A stretch of DNA of 64,000 nucleotides from Pseudenterobacter timonensis (GCF_900021175.1 NZ_FCOP01000011.1:1331947-1395946), one strand, 5' to 3'. Positions 52,519 to 62,852 are shown, counted from the stretch's first letter. A program made the numbers and translations. Notes: generated by a model from the letters alone, not told the origin.

Positions 52519-54162
52519 ATGTCCAGTTTAATTAACAGCGCCATGAGTGGCCTCAGCGCCGCCCAGGCCGCGCTGAATACCGTGAGTAATAATATTTCGA
52601 GCTATAACGTGGCAGGTTATACCCGCCAGACCACGGTGCTGGGCGCAGCGAACAGCACCCTGGCGGGCGGCGGATGGGTAGGCAACGGCGTCTATGTCTC
52701 CGGCGTGCAGCGTGAGTATGATGCGTTTATTACCAACCAGCTGCGTACCGCGCAGAACCAGAGCAGCGGCCTGACGACACGCTACCAGCAGATGTCGAAA
52801 ATCGACGACGTGCTCTCGGACAGCACCAACTCCCTCTCCACCACCCTGCAGGATTTCTTCACCAGCCTGCAGACGCTGGTAAGCAACGCGGAAGATCCGG
52901 CGGCGCGTCAGACGGTGCTGGGTAAGATGGATGGCCTGGTTAACCAGTTTAAGGTTAACGATCAGTATCTTCGCGATCAGGATAAGCAGGTGAATACCGC
53001 TATCTCGACCAGCGTCGATCAGATCAACAGCTACGCCACGCAGATCGCCAGCCTGAACGATCAGATCTCCCGCCTGACTGGCGTTGGCGCGGGTTCTTCG
53101 CCAAATAACCTGCTCGACCAGCGCGACCAGCTGGTGAGTGAGCTTAACCAGCTGGTGGGCGTCGAGGTCTCGGTGCAGGACAGCGGCACCTACAATATCT
53201 CCATCGCCAACGGCTACAACCTGGTGCAGGGAAGCCGGGCAAATCAGCTTGCGGCGGTCCCCTCCAGCGCCGACGCTACCCGGCTGACCGTCGCTTATGT
53301 GGATGCGACGGCGGGCAGCGTGGAGATCCCGGAAAAACTGCTCTCCGGCAGCGGCTCCCTGGGCGGCCTGCTGACCTTCCGCAGCGAAGATCTCGATAAG
53401 GCGCGCAACACCCTTAACCAGCTGGCGCTGACCTTTGCCGACGCGATGAACAAACAGCATGAAGCGGGGTTTGATGCGAATGGCAAGGCGGGAGAAGCGC
53501 TGTTTAAATTTGGTACCCCCGCCGTGCTGAGCAACAGCCGCAATACCGGCTCGGCCACCGTCAGCGCAACCGTGGATAACAGCGCCCTCGTACAGGCCAC
53601 CGACTATAAGCTTGAGAAAAACGGCGCCAGCTGGACGGTAACGCGCCTGTCGGACAAGACCAGCTTTAGTGTGAGCCCGGGCACGGATGGAACACTCTCT
53701 TTCGATGGCCTGAAGGTGGCGGTCAGCGGGACGGCGAACGACAAAGACAGCTTTACCGTTAAGCCGGTCGCCGACACGATCATGAATATGGAGCTGGCCA
53801 TCAGCGATGAATCGAAGCTGGCAATGTCCGCTGAACAGAAAGGCGGCGAGAGCGATAACCGTAACGGCCAGAAGATGCTGGATCTGCAAAGCGCAAAAGT
53901 GGTGGGCGGCAATAAGTCGTTCAACGACGCCTATGCGGCGCTGGTGAGCACCGTCGGCAGTACCACCGCCTCGCTGAAAACCAGCAGCGAGACCAAAGCT
54001 AACGTAGTGACGCAGTTAAGCAATCAGCAGCAGTCCATCTCCGGCGTCAACCTGGACGAAGAGTATGGCAACCTGCAGCGCTACCAGCAGTACTACCTGG
54101 CCAACGCCCAGGTATTGCAGACGGCGAGCACGCTTTTCGACGCGTTAATCAACATTCGTTAA
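52519..54162 (+). CDS. flgK: Hook-filament junction protein FlgK
   Basis: FlgK (HAP1) is the first junction protein between hook and filament, chaperoned by FlgN. It has 547 residues, the E. coli length. The N-terminus is MSSLINSAMSGLSAAQAALN, and the C-terminal helix ends LANAQVLQTASTLFDALINIR. The start at 52519 follows AAGGAACC; the ATG at 52492 upstream is inside the promoter region. The variable middle differs from E. coli, as usual for surface-exposed parts. Confidence 0.96.
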   Translation: MSSLINSAMSGLSAAQAALNTVSNNISSYNVAGYTRQTTVLGAANSTLAGGGWVGNGVYVSGVQREYDAFITNQLRTAQNQSSGLTTRYQQMSKIDDVLSDSTNSLSTTLQDFFTSLQTLVSNAEDPAARQTVLGKMDGLVNQFKVNDQYLRDQDKQVNTAISTSVDQINSYATQIASLNDQISRLTGVGAGSSPNNLLDQRDQLVSELNQLVGVEVSVQDSGTYNISIANGYNLVQGSRANQLAAVPSSADATRLTVAYVDATAGSVEIPEKLLSGSGSLGGLLTFRSEDLDKARNTLNQLALTFADAMNKQHEAGFDANGKAGEALFKFGTPAVLSNSRNTGSATVSATVDNSALVQATDYKLEKNGASWTVTRLSDKTSFSVSPGTDGTLSFDGLKVAVSGTANDKDSFTVKPVADTIMNMELAISDESKLAMSAEQKGGESDNRNGQKMLDLQSAKVVGGNKSFNDAYAALVSTVGSTTASLKTSSETKANVVTQLSNQQQSISGVNLDEEYGNLQRYQQYYLANAQVLQTASTLFDALINIR

Positions 54163-54176
54163 GGGCGGAGTCCAGA

Positions 54177-55127
54177 ATGCGAATCAGTACCCAGATGATG
54201 TACCAGCAGAATATGCGCGGGATCACCGACTCCCAGAGCCGCTGGCTGGCCTATGGCGAACAGATGTCCACCGGCAAGCGGGTGAACCGTCCCTCCGACG
54301 ATCCTATCGCCGCTTCGCAGGCGGTCGTGCTCTCCCAGGCGCAGGCGCAGAACAGCCAGTACGCCCTGGCGCGCACCTTCGCCACGCAAAAAGTCTCCCT
54401 CGAGGAAAACGTGCTCACGCAGGTGACCACCGCTATCCAGAGCGCGCAGGAGAAGGTTGTCTACGCGGGCAACGGCACCCTGAGCGATAACGATCGGGCG
54501 TCGCTGGCGACCGATTTGCAGGGGATCCGCGATCAGCTGTTAAACCTCGCCAATACCACCGACGGAAACGGGCGTTATATCTTTGCCGGCTATAAAACCG
54601 AATCCGCCGCCTTCAGTGCCGACGGCAAGTACGAGGGGGGGGCAACCCCTATCAGCCAGCAGGTGGATTCCGCGCGCAATATGCAGATAAGCCATACGGG
54701 CGACAGCGTATTCAATAAATTCACCAGCAACCCGAAGACCGACGAGAACGGCAACGCGGGCGAAACCAATCTGTTTAAAATTCTCGACGATGCGATAACG
54801 GCCCTGAACAAGCCCATTGAAGGCGATGAGGATAAAGCGGATACATTCACTGCCGCTATCGACCAGGCGAACCGGGGGCTGAGTAACTCCCTGGATAACG
54901 TGCTGACGGTACGCGCCGATCTCGGGACCAAACTTAACGAGCTGGATAAACTGGATGCGCTGGGCGACGATCGGGCGCTGGGGCAGACCCAGCAGATGAG
55001 CGACCTGGTGGATGTGGACTGGAACTCGGTCATCTCCTCTTACACTATGCAGCAGGCGGCGCTTCAGGCCTCTTATAAAGCGTTCACCGATATGCAGGGT
55101 ATGTCCTTGTTCCAGCTGAATAAATAA
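54177..55127 (+). CDS. flgL: Hook-filament junction protein FlgL
   Basis: FlgL (HAP3) is the second junction protein, on which flagellin polymerises. It has 316 residues (317 in E. coli). The flagellin-like N-terminus is MRISTQMMYQQNMRGITDSQ and the C-terminus YKAFTDMQGMSLFQLNK. It starts 14 bp after flgK and ends the flagellar cluster. Confidence 0.96.
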   Translation: MRISTQMMYQQNMRGITDSQSRWLAYGEQMSTGKRVNRPSDDPIAASQAVVLSQAQAQNSQYALARTFATQKVSLEENVLTQVTTAIQSAQEKVVYAGNGTLSDNDRASLATDLQGIRDQLLNLANTTDGNGRYIFAGYKTESAAFSADGKYEGGATPISQQVDSARNMQISHTGDSVFNKFTSNPKTDENGNAGETNLFKILDDAITALNKPIEGDEDKADTFTAAIDQANRGLSNSLDNVLTVRADLGTKLNELDKLDALGDDRALGQTQQMSDLVDVDWNSVISSYTMQQAALQASYKAFTDMQGMSLFQLNK

Positions 55128-55163
55128 AACCTCTTAGGCATGTCTTTCACCGACATGTTTGTC

Positions 55164-55198
55164 TGCCCGGTCCGGATGACGAACCGGGCATTTTTTTA
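55164..55198. terminator. flgL terminator
   Basis: TGCCCGGT / ACCGGGCA with a 12-base loop is followed by TTTTTTT. It overlaps the stop of the convergent MFS gene by a few bases. Confidence 0.85.
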
Positions 55199-56407
55199 TC
55201 GGTTTTCCATCTGGAGCGTGGCGACGCGGGCGCTCTCCATCAGGCGAATCAGCAGCGCGATAATGCCGCAGGCCGTAGCCAGCGCCACCACGCCTGCCCA
55301 TCCCGCCATCGCGTAAAGCTGGCTGCCCAGCGCCGAGCCCAGCGCCATGCCGATAAAGACCACCGTAAAGAGCAGGGCGTTAAGGCGTCCGCGCGCCTGC
55401 GGCTCCAGGCTGTAAACCAGGTTCTGGTGCGCCACCAGGCTGGACTGCAGCCCCAGGTCAAACCCTACCGCCGCAATCCCCAGCAGAATAAGCTGGCCGT
55501 GGATGCTGGTCAGCGGCATAAGAAACATCAGCGCGAAGGAGAGAGTCACCAGTGCCGCGCCCAGCTGCGTTACCTTGCCCGCGCCGAGCCTGTCTGCCAG
55601 GCCGCCCGCCAGCGGCGCCGCCAGCGCCGCCGCACCGGCGATCCCGTAGCCGCCTGCCACCGCGCTGCCGAGGTGATAGTGCTCCAGCAGCATCACCGCA
55701 AGCGTTGACCAGAAGGCGCTGAAGGCCACGGACAAGAAACCTTGCGCCAGCGCGGCGCGGCGCAGGGCGGGATAGCGGCGCCACAGATGTCCCATCGAGC
55801 GCAGCAGTGCCGGATAGCTGAGCGTGGAGTGGGCGGCGAAACGGGGCAGTACCGCCCACAACACCACGCCGATCAGGGCGATACTGACGGCAGCCAGCTG
55901 GTACATTGCGCGCCAGCCGAAGGCTTCTCCCACCACGCCGCTGACGGTACGGGAAAGCAGGATCCCGAGCAGCAGGCCGGTCATCACCGTCCCGACGGTT
56001 TTACCCTGTTTCCCCTCCGGGGCGAGTATAGCTGCCGCCGGCACGATATCCTGCGCCATGGTCGCCGCCATACCGATAAGCAGGCTGGCGACCAGAAGCG
56101 AGTGAAGCTGCCCGGTCAGGCTACAGCCCAGCAGGAAGAGGGCGAGCGCTGCGCTTTTTATCAGAATGAGCAGGCGGCGATCGTGGCGGTCGCCGAGCGG
56201 CAGTAAAAAGAGAATGCCCAGCGCATATCCCGCCTGGGTGAGCGTGGGGACCAGCCCCATTCCTGCAACGCTCAGATGAAGATCGTTACCCATCAGCGGC
56301 AGCAGCGGCTGCGCGTAGTAAATCGAGGCGACGCTAAAGCCTGCGCCGAGCGCCATGATAAAAATGACCCAGCGGCTGACGGTGGGGTGTGCGGTGGATG
56401 CGTTCAT
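55196..56407 (-). CDS. MFS transporter, substrate unknown
   Basis: This is a 12-segment major facilitator transporter of 403 residues. It starts MNASTAHPTVSRWVIFIMAL and has the motif LLPLGDRHDRRLLI after segment 2. It resembles drug- or metabolite-efflux members of the DHA/YnfM-like group, but the substrate cannot be told. GAGGAAAAG precedes the start. It is divergent from a LysR gene with a palindrome between them. The pair is absent between flgL and rne in E. coli, so it is an accessory insertion in otherwise conserved order. Confidence 0.85.
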   Translation of the reverse strand: MNASTAHPTVSRWVIFIMALGAGFSVASIYYAQPLLPLMGNDLHLSVAGMGLVPTLTQAGYALGILFLLPLGDRHDRRLLILIKSAALALFLLGCSLTGQLHSLLVASLLIGMAATMAQDIVPAAAILAPEGKQGKTVGTVMTGLLLGILLSRTVSGVVGEAFGWRAMYQLAAVSIALIGVVLWAVLPRFAAHSTLSYPALLRSMGHLWRRYPALRRAALAQGFLSVAFSAFWSTLAVMLLEHYHLGSAVAGGYGIAGAAALAAPLAGGLADRLGAGKVTQLGAALVTLSFALMFLMPLTSIHGQLILLGIAAVGFDLGLQSSLVAHQNLVYSLEPQARGRLNALLFTVVFIGMALGSALGSQLYAMAGWAGVVALATACGIIALLIRLMESARVATLQMENR

Positions 56408-56486
56408 AACTTTTCCTCATTCGGGGTGTGGAGCTATTTTTCCCTGGCGCGACTTGCGACGGTAGCGGGCCCGGTGATAAAACGGT

Positions 56487-56503
56487 TATACGTGTAACGT
56501 ATA
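56487..56503. promoter_or_regulatory. Perfect palindrome, likely LysR operator
   Basis: TATACGT-GTA-ACGTATA is an exact 7-bp inverted repeat in the gap between the divergent MFS and LysR genes, 12 bp before the LysR start. It fits a T-N11-A type LysR site, so autoregulation and control of the transporter are expected. Confidence 0.6.
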
Positions 56504-56515
56504 GGCAGCGTAGAA

Positions 56516-57454
56516 ATGAAACGAACGGATCGTATAGACAGGGTGGAGCTGATGCGCACCTTCGTGCGTATCGTCGAGGCGGGTTCGCTCTCGGCGGCGG
56601 CGCGACAGATGGCGACTACCCAGGCGACGGTCAGCCGCAGGTTACAGTCACTGGAGACGCTGCTGGGGGTGCGGCTGCTGCTGCGTACGACCCACGCGAC
56701 AAAGTTAACCGACGACGGCGAGCGCTGTTACCAGCACGCCAGAAGAGTGATCGACAGCTGGCTGGCGCTGGAAGATGAGGTGGGGCAGGCGGAGGACGAG
56801 CCGGTGGGCACCCTGCGGGTCCGGGCGCCGCACGCCTTTGGCCAGGAGCAGCTCCTCGTCCCCCTCACGCAGTTTTTGCAGCGTTACCCCCGGCTTTCGG
56901 TGGAGTGGATGCTCAACGACAGATCGGTCGATTTCCTGAGCGATAATATCGACTGCGCGATACGCGTCGGGGCGGAGGTCGATCCGGCCACCGTCTCGGT
57001 ACTGCTGGCCGAAGTTCCCCGTAGCGTGGTGGCTTCGCCGACGCTGCTGGGGAATTACCCGGCAGTCAACGCGCCGCAGGCGCTCTCCGCGCTGCCGTGG
57101 ATTGCCCTCAGCAGCTTTTATACCCGCCACATTGAGCTTTATACCGCGGGCGAAACGCAGCCGGTGCGGGTGGCCATCTCGCCGCGGCTCAGCACCGACA
57201 GCCTGTACGTGGCGCGTAATTGTGCCCTTGCCGGACTGGGTGTGGCGGCGGTTTCGAGCTGGACGGTGGAAGAGGATATCCGTGCGGGCAGGCTGGTGGC
57301 GCTTATTCCGGAGTGGCAGCCCGCAGCGTTGCCGGTGCATCTGGTCTATCCCTGGTCGCGCTACTACCCGGCGCGTCTGCGTAAGTTTCTGGAACTGATG
57401 CGTGAAGTGATGCCGAGGATAACCGGGATGCGCAGGCCACCCGAAGCGCCATAA
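56516..57454 (+). CDS. LysR-family transcriptional regulator
   Basis: This is a LysR-type regulator of 312 residues. The helix-turn-helix (about 10-68) includes GSLSAAARQMATTQATVSRRLQ. The effector domain (about 95-300) is of the AaeR-like subgroup. An internal start at 56552 would still keep the domain. It is divergent from the MFS gene, which is its likely target. Effector unknown. It ends at a terminator shared with rne. Confidence 0.88.
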   Translation: MKRTDRIDRVELMRTFVRIVEAGSLSAAARQMATTQATVSRRLQSLETLLGVRLLLRTTHATKLTDDGERCYQHARRVIDSWLALEDEVGQAEDEPVGTLRVRAPHAFGQEQLLVPLTQFLQRYPRLSVEWMLNDRSVDFLSDNIDCAIRVGAEVDPATVSVLLAEVPRSVVASPTLLGNYPAVNAPQALSALPWIALSSFYTRHIELYTAGETQPVRVAISPRLSTDSLYVARNCALAGLGVAAVSSWTVEEDIRAGRLVALIPEWQPAALPVHLVYPWSRYYPARLRKFLELMREVMPRITGMRRPPEAP

Positions 57455-57483
57455 AAAAAGCCGACCCGGAGGTCGGCTTTTTA
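57453..57483. terminator. Bidirectional terminator between the LysR gene and rne
   Basis: AAAAAGCCGACC / GGTCGGCTTTTT with loop CGGA is flanked by A and T runs. It serves both the LysR gene (plus) and rne (minus). Confidence 0.9.
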
Positions 57484-57496
57484 AGCGGGTTATGGC

Positions 57497-60400
57497 TTAT
57501 TCAGCCTGCTGCGGACGCGTGGCAGGCGCGGTAGCGTGATGCGTCGCGCTGTGGCCGCCTGCAGCGCCTTTGCCGTCAAACTGGAACGCCGGGCGCACCC
57601 AGTCGCTGTGACGCGGCGCTTCCGGAACGTAAGCCGGGGCAGGGGCGCGGGTCATCGGCGCGGTGGCGACAGGTCTAGCGCTTACCGCTTCAGCGGTCGG
57701 TTTTTCCACCGGCGCAGGCGCGCTGTCGACAACAGGCGCTGGCGCCTTCACCTCGTCCTTCACCGGCTCTTCCGGGGCAGCTTCAGGAGCAGGCTCTTCT
57801 ACAGGCTGCGCCTCTTCCACTACCTCTTCAACAACCGGCAGATCCTGCGGCTCGATAATCTGCGGCTGGGCATCAACCGGCGCGGCGATCGCTTCTGGAT
57901 GCGTGGTTTCGACCGCGGCTGGCTGCGGCTGAGCAGCGGCTTCCTGCGGCTCAACAACCGTTCCCTGCTCTTCAGTCTCGCGCGTTTCAGCCGCCTGAGT
58001 CTGTGCTTCAGCGACGTTAGCCAGCGGCTCTGCCACGGTTACCGCTTCGGTGACAACCGGCTGCGGAGCCTCGACCGGTGCGACGAGAGTTTCGTTGACG
58101 GTCTGCTCTTCTGCCTGCTGCTCCTGAGGACGGGCAACCGGATAGCGGATCCAGACCTTGCCGGAGGCCATTTCTGGTGACGCGCAGGCCACGGTTAACG
58201 GCATTGGAGACTGGGTCGGATAACGCTCGTCACGGTAGCGACGGCGACGCTGGCCGCTCACGCGCAGGTGGCGCGGGGAACGACGGGAGCGACGCGGCAT
58301 GCCGTTGGTGTCGCGGCTTTCGTTTTCATCCTGCTCCGGCGCGGCGTCCACCACGGCAGGCAGATCCAGCTTCGCCAGCTGTGTACTTTGCGCAGCCTCC
58401 TGCGCAGGGGCGGCAGGCGCTTCTGTCGGCTCTTGCGCAACGGCGGATTCAATACGCACCTTTTGCGACAGCTGACGCTGCTTACGGCGCGGCATCACCT
58501 GCACGCGCTCTTCCTGCTCGGTCTCCTGCTCAACCTGCGGCTCTTCGCGGGTCTGGGCTTTGGTTTCCTGCTGGGCCTGACGTTTGTCGTCGTTGCGGCG
58601 GCGGTTACGTTCGCGACGCGGCTGGTCGTCACGCTGTCTCGGTTTTTCGCTCTCCTCGCTGACCGGCTGGCGGATCTCGCGATCTTCCACCTGTTGCGGT
58701 TTCTCGCGGCGAGGACGACGGTTCTCTTCGCGCGATTCACGAACGTCACCGTTTTCGGCGCGGCTGTCGCGGCGTTCGTTACGCTCGCTGCGATCGTTAC
58801 GTTCATTACGCTCGTTACGGTCGTTGCGATCGCGGCGGTTGTTCTGACGCTTGCGGCGCTCCGGCTGACGCTCCTGTTTTTCCGGCTTCGGCTCAACCTT
58901 CGGCTGTTCCGGCTGAACTTCTTCCCCGGCAAACATTTTCTTCAGCGCGGTGAAGAAACGGCTCAGCAGACCCGGCTCAGCGGTTTCCGCCTTCACGGGT
59001 TCGGCAGGTTTCTGCACGCTGGCGCTAACCGGCGCTTTTTCCTGCGCAGGCGCAGGCGGCGCTTCCGGCATGATGAAGGTGGCCAGCGCTGGCTGTTCCG
59101 GCAGCTTACGCTCGGCGAAATCGTCTTCAGACGGCAGCGCCATCTCTTCTTCGTGCAGCTTCGGCAGCAGATAGCTGAGGGTGCTTGTCTCTTCGCCTTT
59201 ACGCACGCGCAGCACGGAGTAGTGCGGCGTTTCCATCTGATCGTTCGGTACGATGATGCAACGAACGCCGCCCTGACGCGCTTCAATCGCGCTTACCGCG
59301 GCACGTTTTTCATTCAGCAGGTAGGAGGCGATCGGCACAGGGACAATCGCGTGCACTTCTTTGGTGTTCTCTTTCAGCGCCTCTTCTTCGATCAGACGCA
59401 GGATAGAGAGCGAGAGCGATTCGTTGTCACGCACGGTGCCGGTGCCGCTACAGCGCGGGCAGACGTGATGGCTGGACTCACCGAGCGACGGGCTCAGACG
59501 CTGGCGGGACATCTCCAGCAGGCCGAAGCGGGAAATATGGCTGATCTGGATGCGAGCGCGATCCTGACGAACCGCTTCACGCAGGCGATTTTCCACCGCA
59601 CGCTGGTGGCGGACCGGCGTCATATCGATAAAGTCGATAACGATCAGGCCGCCAAGGTCGCGCAGGCGCAGCTGGCGGGCAATCTCATCCGCCGCTTCCA
59701 GGTTGGTATTAAACGCGGTTTCTTCGATATCGCCGCCGCGGGTAGCGCGAGCGGAGTTAATATCGATGGCGGTCAACGCTTCGGTGGTATCAATAACAAT
59801 GGAGCCGCCGGAGGGCAGACGCACCTCACGCTGGAAGGCGGACTCAATCTGCGATTCGATTTGGTAGTGGCTGAACAGCGGGATTTCACCGGTGTAGAGC
59901 TTAATTTTGCTGCTGAAATCGGGACGGCCCAGCGCGGCGATATGCTGGCGAGCCAGCTCCAGCACTTTCGGGTTATCGATCAGGATTTCGCCGATGTCCT
60001 GGCGCAGGTAGTCGCGGAACGCGCGAACGATAACATTGCTCTCCTGATGGATTAGGAAGGGCGCAGGACGGCTTTCGGCCGCTTTTTTGATCGCTTCCCA
60101 GTGCTTCAGACGGAAGCTCAAGTCCCACTGCAGGGCTTCAGCTGATTTGCCAACGCCTGCGGTACGAACGATGAGGCCCATGCCATCCGGCAGCTCCAGG
60201 CTTGCCAGCGCTTCTTTAAGCTCGGTGCGATCGTCGCCTTCAATCCGTCGGGAGATACCGCCCGCACGCGGATTGTTCGGCATCAGCACCAGATAGCTGC
60301 CCGCCAGGCTGATAAAGGTGGTCAGCGCCGCGCCTTTATTGCCGCGCTCTTCTTTATCAATCTGGACGATAACTTCCTGGCCTTCACGCAGGACATCTTT

Positions 60401-60670
60401 GATGTTCGGGCGACCGTGGGAGCTGTAGTTGGCAGGGAAATATTCGCGGGCAATTTCTTTAAGAGGAAGAAAACCGTGACGCTCAGCGCCGTAATCGACG
60501 AAGGCTGCTTCAAGGCTTGGTTCAATACGGGTGATTTTACCTTTGTAAATGTTCGCTTTTTTCTGTTCGTGTCCAGGACTTTCGATATCCAGATCGTACA
60601 GGCGCTGCCCATCCACAAGGGCGACACGCAACTCTTCTTGCTGAGTTGCGTTGATTAACATTCTTTTCAT
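57497..60670 (-). CDS. rne: Ribonuclease E
   Basis: RNase E is the essential endonuclease that drives mRNA decay and rRNA/tRNA processing and scaffolds the degradosome. It has 1057 residues (1061 in E. coli). The catalytic half (1-~530) has the S1 domain, catalytic Asp303 and Asp346 (AIDINS, IDFIDM) and the Zn-link CPRCSGTG. The C-terminal half is disordered: a membrane-targeting helix ([13 protein letters not shown]), an Arg-rich RNA-binding stretch built of [14 protein letters not shown] repeats, the helicase/enolase region ([19 protein letters not shown]), an Ala/Pro/Glu-rich spacer, and the PNPase-binding end ([18 protein letters not shown]). Confidence 0.97.
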   Translation of the reverse strand: MKRMLINATQQEELRVALVDGQRLYDLDIESPGHEQKKANIYKGKITRIEPSLEAAFVDYGAERHGFLPLKEIAREYFPANYSSHGRPNIKDVLREGQEVIVQIDKEERGNKGAALTTFISLAGSYLVLMPNNPRAGGISRRIEGDDRTELKEALASLELPDGMGLIVRTAGVGKSAEALQWDLSFRLKHWEAIKKAAESRPAPFLIHQESNVIVRAFRDYLRQDIGEILIDNPKVLELARQHIAALGRPDFSSKIKLYTGEIPLFSHYQIESQIESAFQREVRLPSGGSIVIDTTEALTAIDINSARATRGGDIEETAFNTNLEAADEIARQLRLRDLGGLIVIDFIDMTPVRHQRAVENRLREAVRQDRARIQISHISRFGLLEMSRQRLSPSLGESSHHVCPRCSGTGTVRDNESLSLSILRLIEEEALKENTKEVHAIVPVPIASYLLNEKRAAVSAIEARQGGVRCIIVPNDQMETPHYSVLRVRKGEETSTLSYLLPKLHEEEMALPSEDDFAERKLPEQPALATFIMPEAPPAPAQEKAPVSASVQKPAEPVKAETAEPGLLSRFFTALKKMFAGEEVQPEQPKVEPKPEKQERQPERRKRQNNRRDRNDRNERNERNDRSERNERRDSRAENGDVRESREENRRPRREKPQQVEDREIRQPVSEESEKPRQRDDQPRRERNRRRNDDKRQAQQETKAQTREEPQVEQETEQEERVQVMPRRKQRQLSQKVRIESAVAQEPTEAPAAPAQEAAQSTQLAKLDLPAVVDAAPEQDENESRDTNGMPRRSRRSPRHLRVSGQRRRRYRDERYPTQSPMPLTVACASPEMASGKVWIRYPVARPQEQQAEEQTVNETLVAPVEAPQPVVTEAVTVAEPLANVAEAQTQAAETRETEEQGTVVEPQEAAAQPQPAAVETTHPEAIAAPVDAQPQIIEPQDLPVVEEVVEEAQPVEEPAPEAAPEEPVKDEVKAPAPVVDSAPAPVEKPTAEAVSARPVATAPMTRAPAPAYVPEAPRHSDWVRPAFQFDGKGAAGGHSATHHATAPATRPQQAE

Positions 60671-61031
60671 CGTAACTTACTCATTATTCTTACATTGACG
60701 ACTAAGCTGCGGGCAAGGTAACGCATTCCGGGGTGTGAACCGATGGCCTCGTGACTGTTCACGTCGCCAACCTCACGGTTGTCGCTCGCTTAAGAGGCGC
60801 AAAGTGTCGGTTGCCTGTATTTCATACGGAAATACAGCGCAATTATCAGGGGAATAGTCTGGGAACAACTCTCCAGAGAACATTCCTTATACCGGGAAGT
60901 ACTGCAACCCGCAGCCCGCTAACTGCCTGAAAGATCAATACGTCTTACGCCATTGCTGCGTGGATGATCGGTCAGACAAAATGGGTTATTCCGTTGTCTT
61001 CTTGATTAACCAGGATTTAACACGGAAAACG
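60671..61031 (-). promoter_or_regulatory. Structured rne 5' leader (autoregulatory)
   Basis: E. coli rne has a 361-nt leader whose hairpins bind RNase E and let it control its own mRNA; the right-hand limit here copies that length and is approximate. Clear structures are seen: CTGTATTTC / GAAATACAG (60815-60837), extended by TTGC / GCAA, and CGTGA / TCACG (60750-60763). No gene is seen on either strand. The rest of the gap to rluC (61032-61240) holds an AT-rich promoter-like stretch but no resolved site. Confidence 0.75.
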
Positions 61032-61240
61032 GCCTCATTATTCCATTGCTCGCAGGGTGATAGCAAGATGACTTTTATCAATTATCACCCGGTTACTCAC
61101 AGTTTCTCCACTTCACCCCGGTGATTGGTTTAATTACCACCAAATCGATTGCGCAGAGAGGGAAGGGGCGGAATAAAAGACAATATAAGCACAGAAAAAT
61201 GAGTGGCGCTAACGCGGCGCGCTATTTAGAATCGCCAACC

Positions 61241-62188
61241 ATGAAAACAGAGACCCCATCCGTAAAAATGGTTGCTATTGCCGCTGATGAAGCGGGGCAA
61301 CGAATCGATAATTTTTTGCGCACCCAGCTTAAAGGCGTGCCGAAAAGTATGATTTACCGCATCCTCCGTAAGGGCGAGGTGCGGGTGAATAAAAAACGCG
61401 TTAAGCCGGAATATAAGCTTGAGGCGGGCGACGAAGTCCGTATTCCGCCGGTGCGCGTCGCCGAGCGCGAAGAGGAGGCGGTCTCCCCGCATCTGCAAAA
61501 AGTCGCCGCGCTGGCCGACGTCATTCTCTATGAAGATGATCATATTCTGGTGCTTAACAAACCCTCCGGCACCGCGGTGCACGGCGGCAGCGGGCTGAGC
61601 TTCGGCGTGATTGAAGGGCTGCGCGCGCTGCGCCCGGAAGCGCGTTTCCTGGAGCTGGTGCACCGTCTGGATCGCGATACCTCCGGCGTGCTGCTGGTGG
61701 CGAAAAAGCGCTCAGCGCTGCGTTCGCTGCATGAGCAGCTGCGCGAAAAGGGAATGCAGAAGGATTATCTGGCGCTGGTGCGCGGCCAGTGGCAGTCCCA
61801 TGTGAAGGTGGTACAGGCGCCGCTGCTGAAAAATATTCTGCAAAGCGGGGAGCGCATCGTGCGCGTCAGCCAGGAGGGGAAACCGTCCGAGACGCGCTTT
61901 AAGGTGGAGGAGCGCTACGAGTTCGCTACCCTGGTTCGCTGTAGCCCGGTGACGGGTCGTACCCATCAGATCCGTGTGCATACCCAGTATGCCGGTCATC
62001 CTATCGCCTTTGACGATCGTTACGGCGACCGCGAGTTTGACAAGCAGCTGGCGGGAACCGGGCTGTCGCGCCTCTTCCTGCACGCGGCGGCGCTGAAGTT
62101 TACCCATCCGAATACCGGTGAAGTTATCCGTATCGAAGCGCCGCTGGACGATCAGCTAAAACGCTGTCTGAAGGTGCTGCGCGGTTAG
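61241..62188 (+). CDS. rluC: 23S rRNA pseudouridine(955/2504/2580) synthase RluC
   Basis: RluC makes three pseudouridines in 23S rRNA. It has 315 residues (319 in E. coli): an N-terminal S4 RNA-binding domain (about 20-80) and the RluA-type catalytic domain with Asp144 in HRLDRDTSG. The start at 61241 (MKTETPSVKM) is by homology; the frame is open back to 61121 in the rne/rluC gap. It is divergent from rne. A REP-type pair follows the stop. Confidence 0.96.
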   Translation: MKTETPSVKMVAIAADEAGQRIDNFLRTQLKGVPKSMIYRILRKGEVRVNKKRVKPEYKLEAGDEVRIPPVRVAEREEEAVSPHLQKVAALADVILYEDDHILVLNKPSGTAVHGGSGLSFGVIEGLRALRPEARFLELVHRLDRDTSGVLLVAKKRSALRSLHEQLREKGMQKDYLALVRGQWQSHVKVVQAPLLKNILQSGERIVRVSQEGKPSETRFKVEERYEFATLVRCSPVTGRTHQIRVHTQYAGHPIAFDDRYGDREFDKQLAGTGLSRLFLHAAALKFTHPNTGEVIRIEAPLDDQLKRCLKVLRG

Positions 62189-62194
62189 AGGAGT

Positions 62195-62262
62195 GCCGGG
62201 TGGCGCTGCGCTTACCCGGCCTACGAAACCCGTAGGCCCATGCAAGCGAAGCGCCGCCGGGC
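62195..62262. repeat. Pair of inverted REP/PU elements (BIME)
   Basis: GCCGGGTGGCGCTGCGCTTACCCGGCCTAC at 62195-62224 is a typical enterobacterial palindromic unit. A second unit in opposite orientation, containing GCGAAGCGCCGCCGGGC, lies at 62232-62262. The pair sits between convergent rluC and maf and is the kind of element that binds gyrase or IHF and stabilises mRNA ends. Confidence 0.85.
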
Positions 62263-62267
62263 AATAA

Positions 62268-62852
62268 TTACAGGCTCAGCGGATTACACTCTTCCCGCCT
62301 TAACATCTGGCAGAGCGCAATCAGCGGTAACCCCACCAGCGTGTTCGGGTCCCTGCCTTCCAGTCTTTCAAACAACGCAATGCCCAGCCCTTCACTTTTG
62401 AAGCTCCCGGCACAGTTCAGCGGACGCTCCCGGCGCACATAATCCACAATTTCCTGCTCGCTCAGATGGCGGAAATGGACATCAAACGGCTCGCACTCGG
62501 TCTGCAAATGACCAGTGGCGGAGTTATAGAGCGCAAGGCCGGTATAAAAAGTAACAATATTGCCCCGCGCGCGCATCAGCTGCTGGCAGGCCCGCTCTTC
62601 GGTGTGCGGTTTACCGGTAATTTCGCCATCCAGCACGCAAACCTGATCGGAGCCTATAATCAGATGTGCGGGGTAACGTTCGGCCAGCGACTGCGCTTTC
62701 GCCTGCGCAAGACGTGTAACCAGATGACGCGGCGACTCACCCGGCTGCGGCGTCTCGTCAACATCCGGCGCGGCGCATTCAAACGGGATCCCGAGCTTTT
62801 CCAGCAGCATTCGGCGGTAAGGTGAAGTGGAAGCAAGAACGAGATTTGGCAT
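62268..62852 (-). CDS. yceF: Maf-type nucleotide pyrophosphatase YceF
   Basis: YceF is a Maf-family pyrophosphatase; E. coli YceF prefers 7-methyl-GTP and is thought to cleanse nucleotide pools. It has 194 residues as in E. coli, with the N-terminal motif [15 protein letters not shown], and further conserved ASDQVC-type ([12 protein letters not shown]) and KPHTEERA motifs. It is divergent from yceD across 141 bp; in E. coli the small RNA SraB is reported in this gap, but I could not delimit one here. Confidence 0.94.
   Translation of the reverse strand: MPNLVLASTSPYRRMLLEKLGIPFECAAPDVDETPQPGESPRHLVTRLAQAKAQSLAERYPAHLIIGSDQVCVLDGEITGKPHTEERACQQLMRARGNIVTFYTGLALYNSATGHLQTECEPFDVHFRHLSEQEIVDYVRRERPLNCAGSFKSEGLGIALFERLEGRDPNTLVGLPLIALCQMLRREECNPLSL

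Noticed and set aside
52528..53889. 453-residue minus-strand frame
   Set aside because: Antisense shadow of flgK; no family resemblance and no ribosome site.
58268..60055. 595-residue plus-strand frame with apparent hydrophobic runs
   Set aside because: Antisense to rne; the Arg and Glu codons of the RNase E tail read as Leu/Phe/Ala on the other strand.
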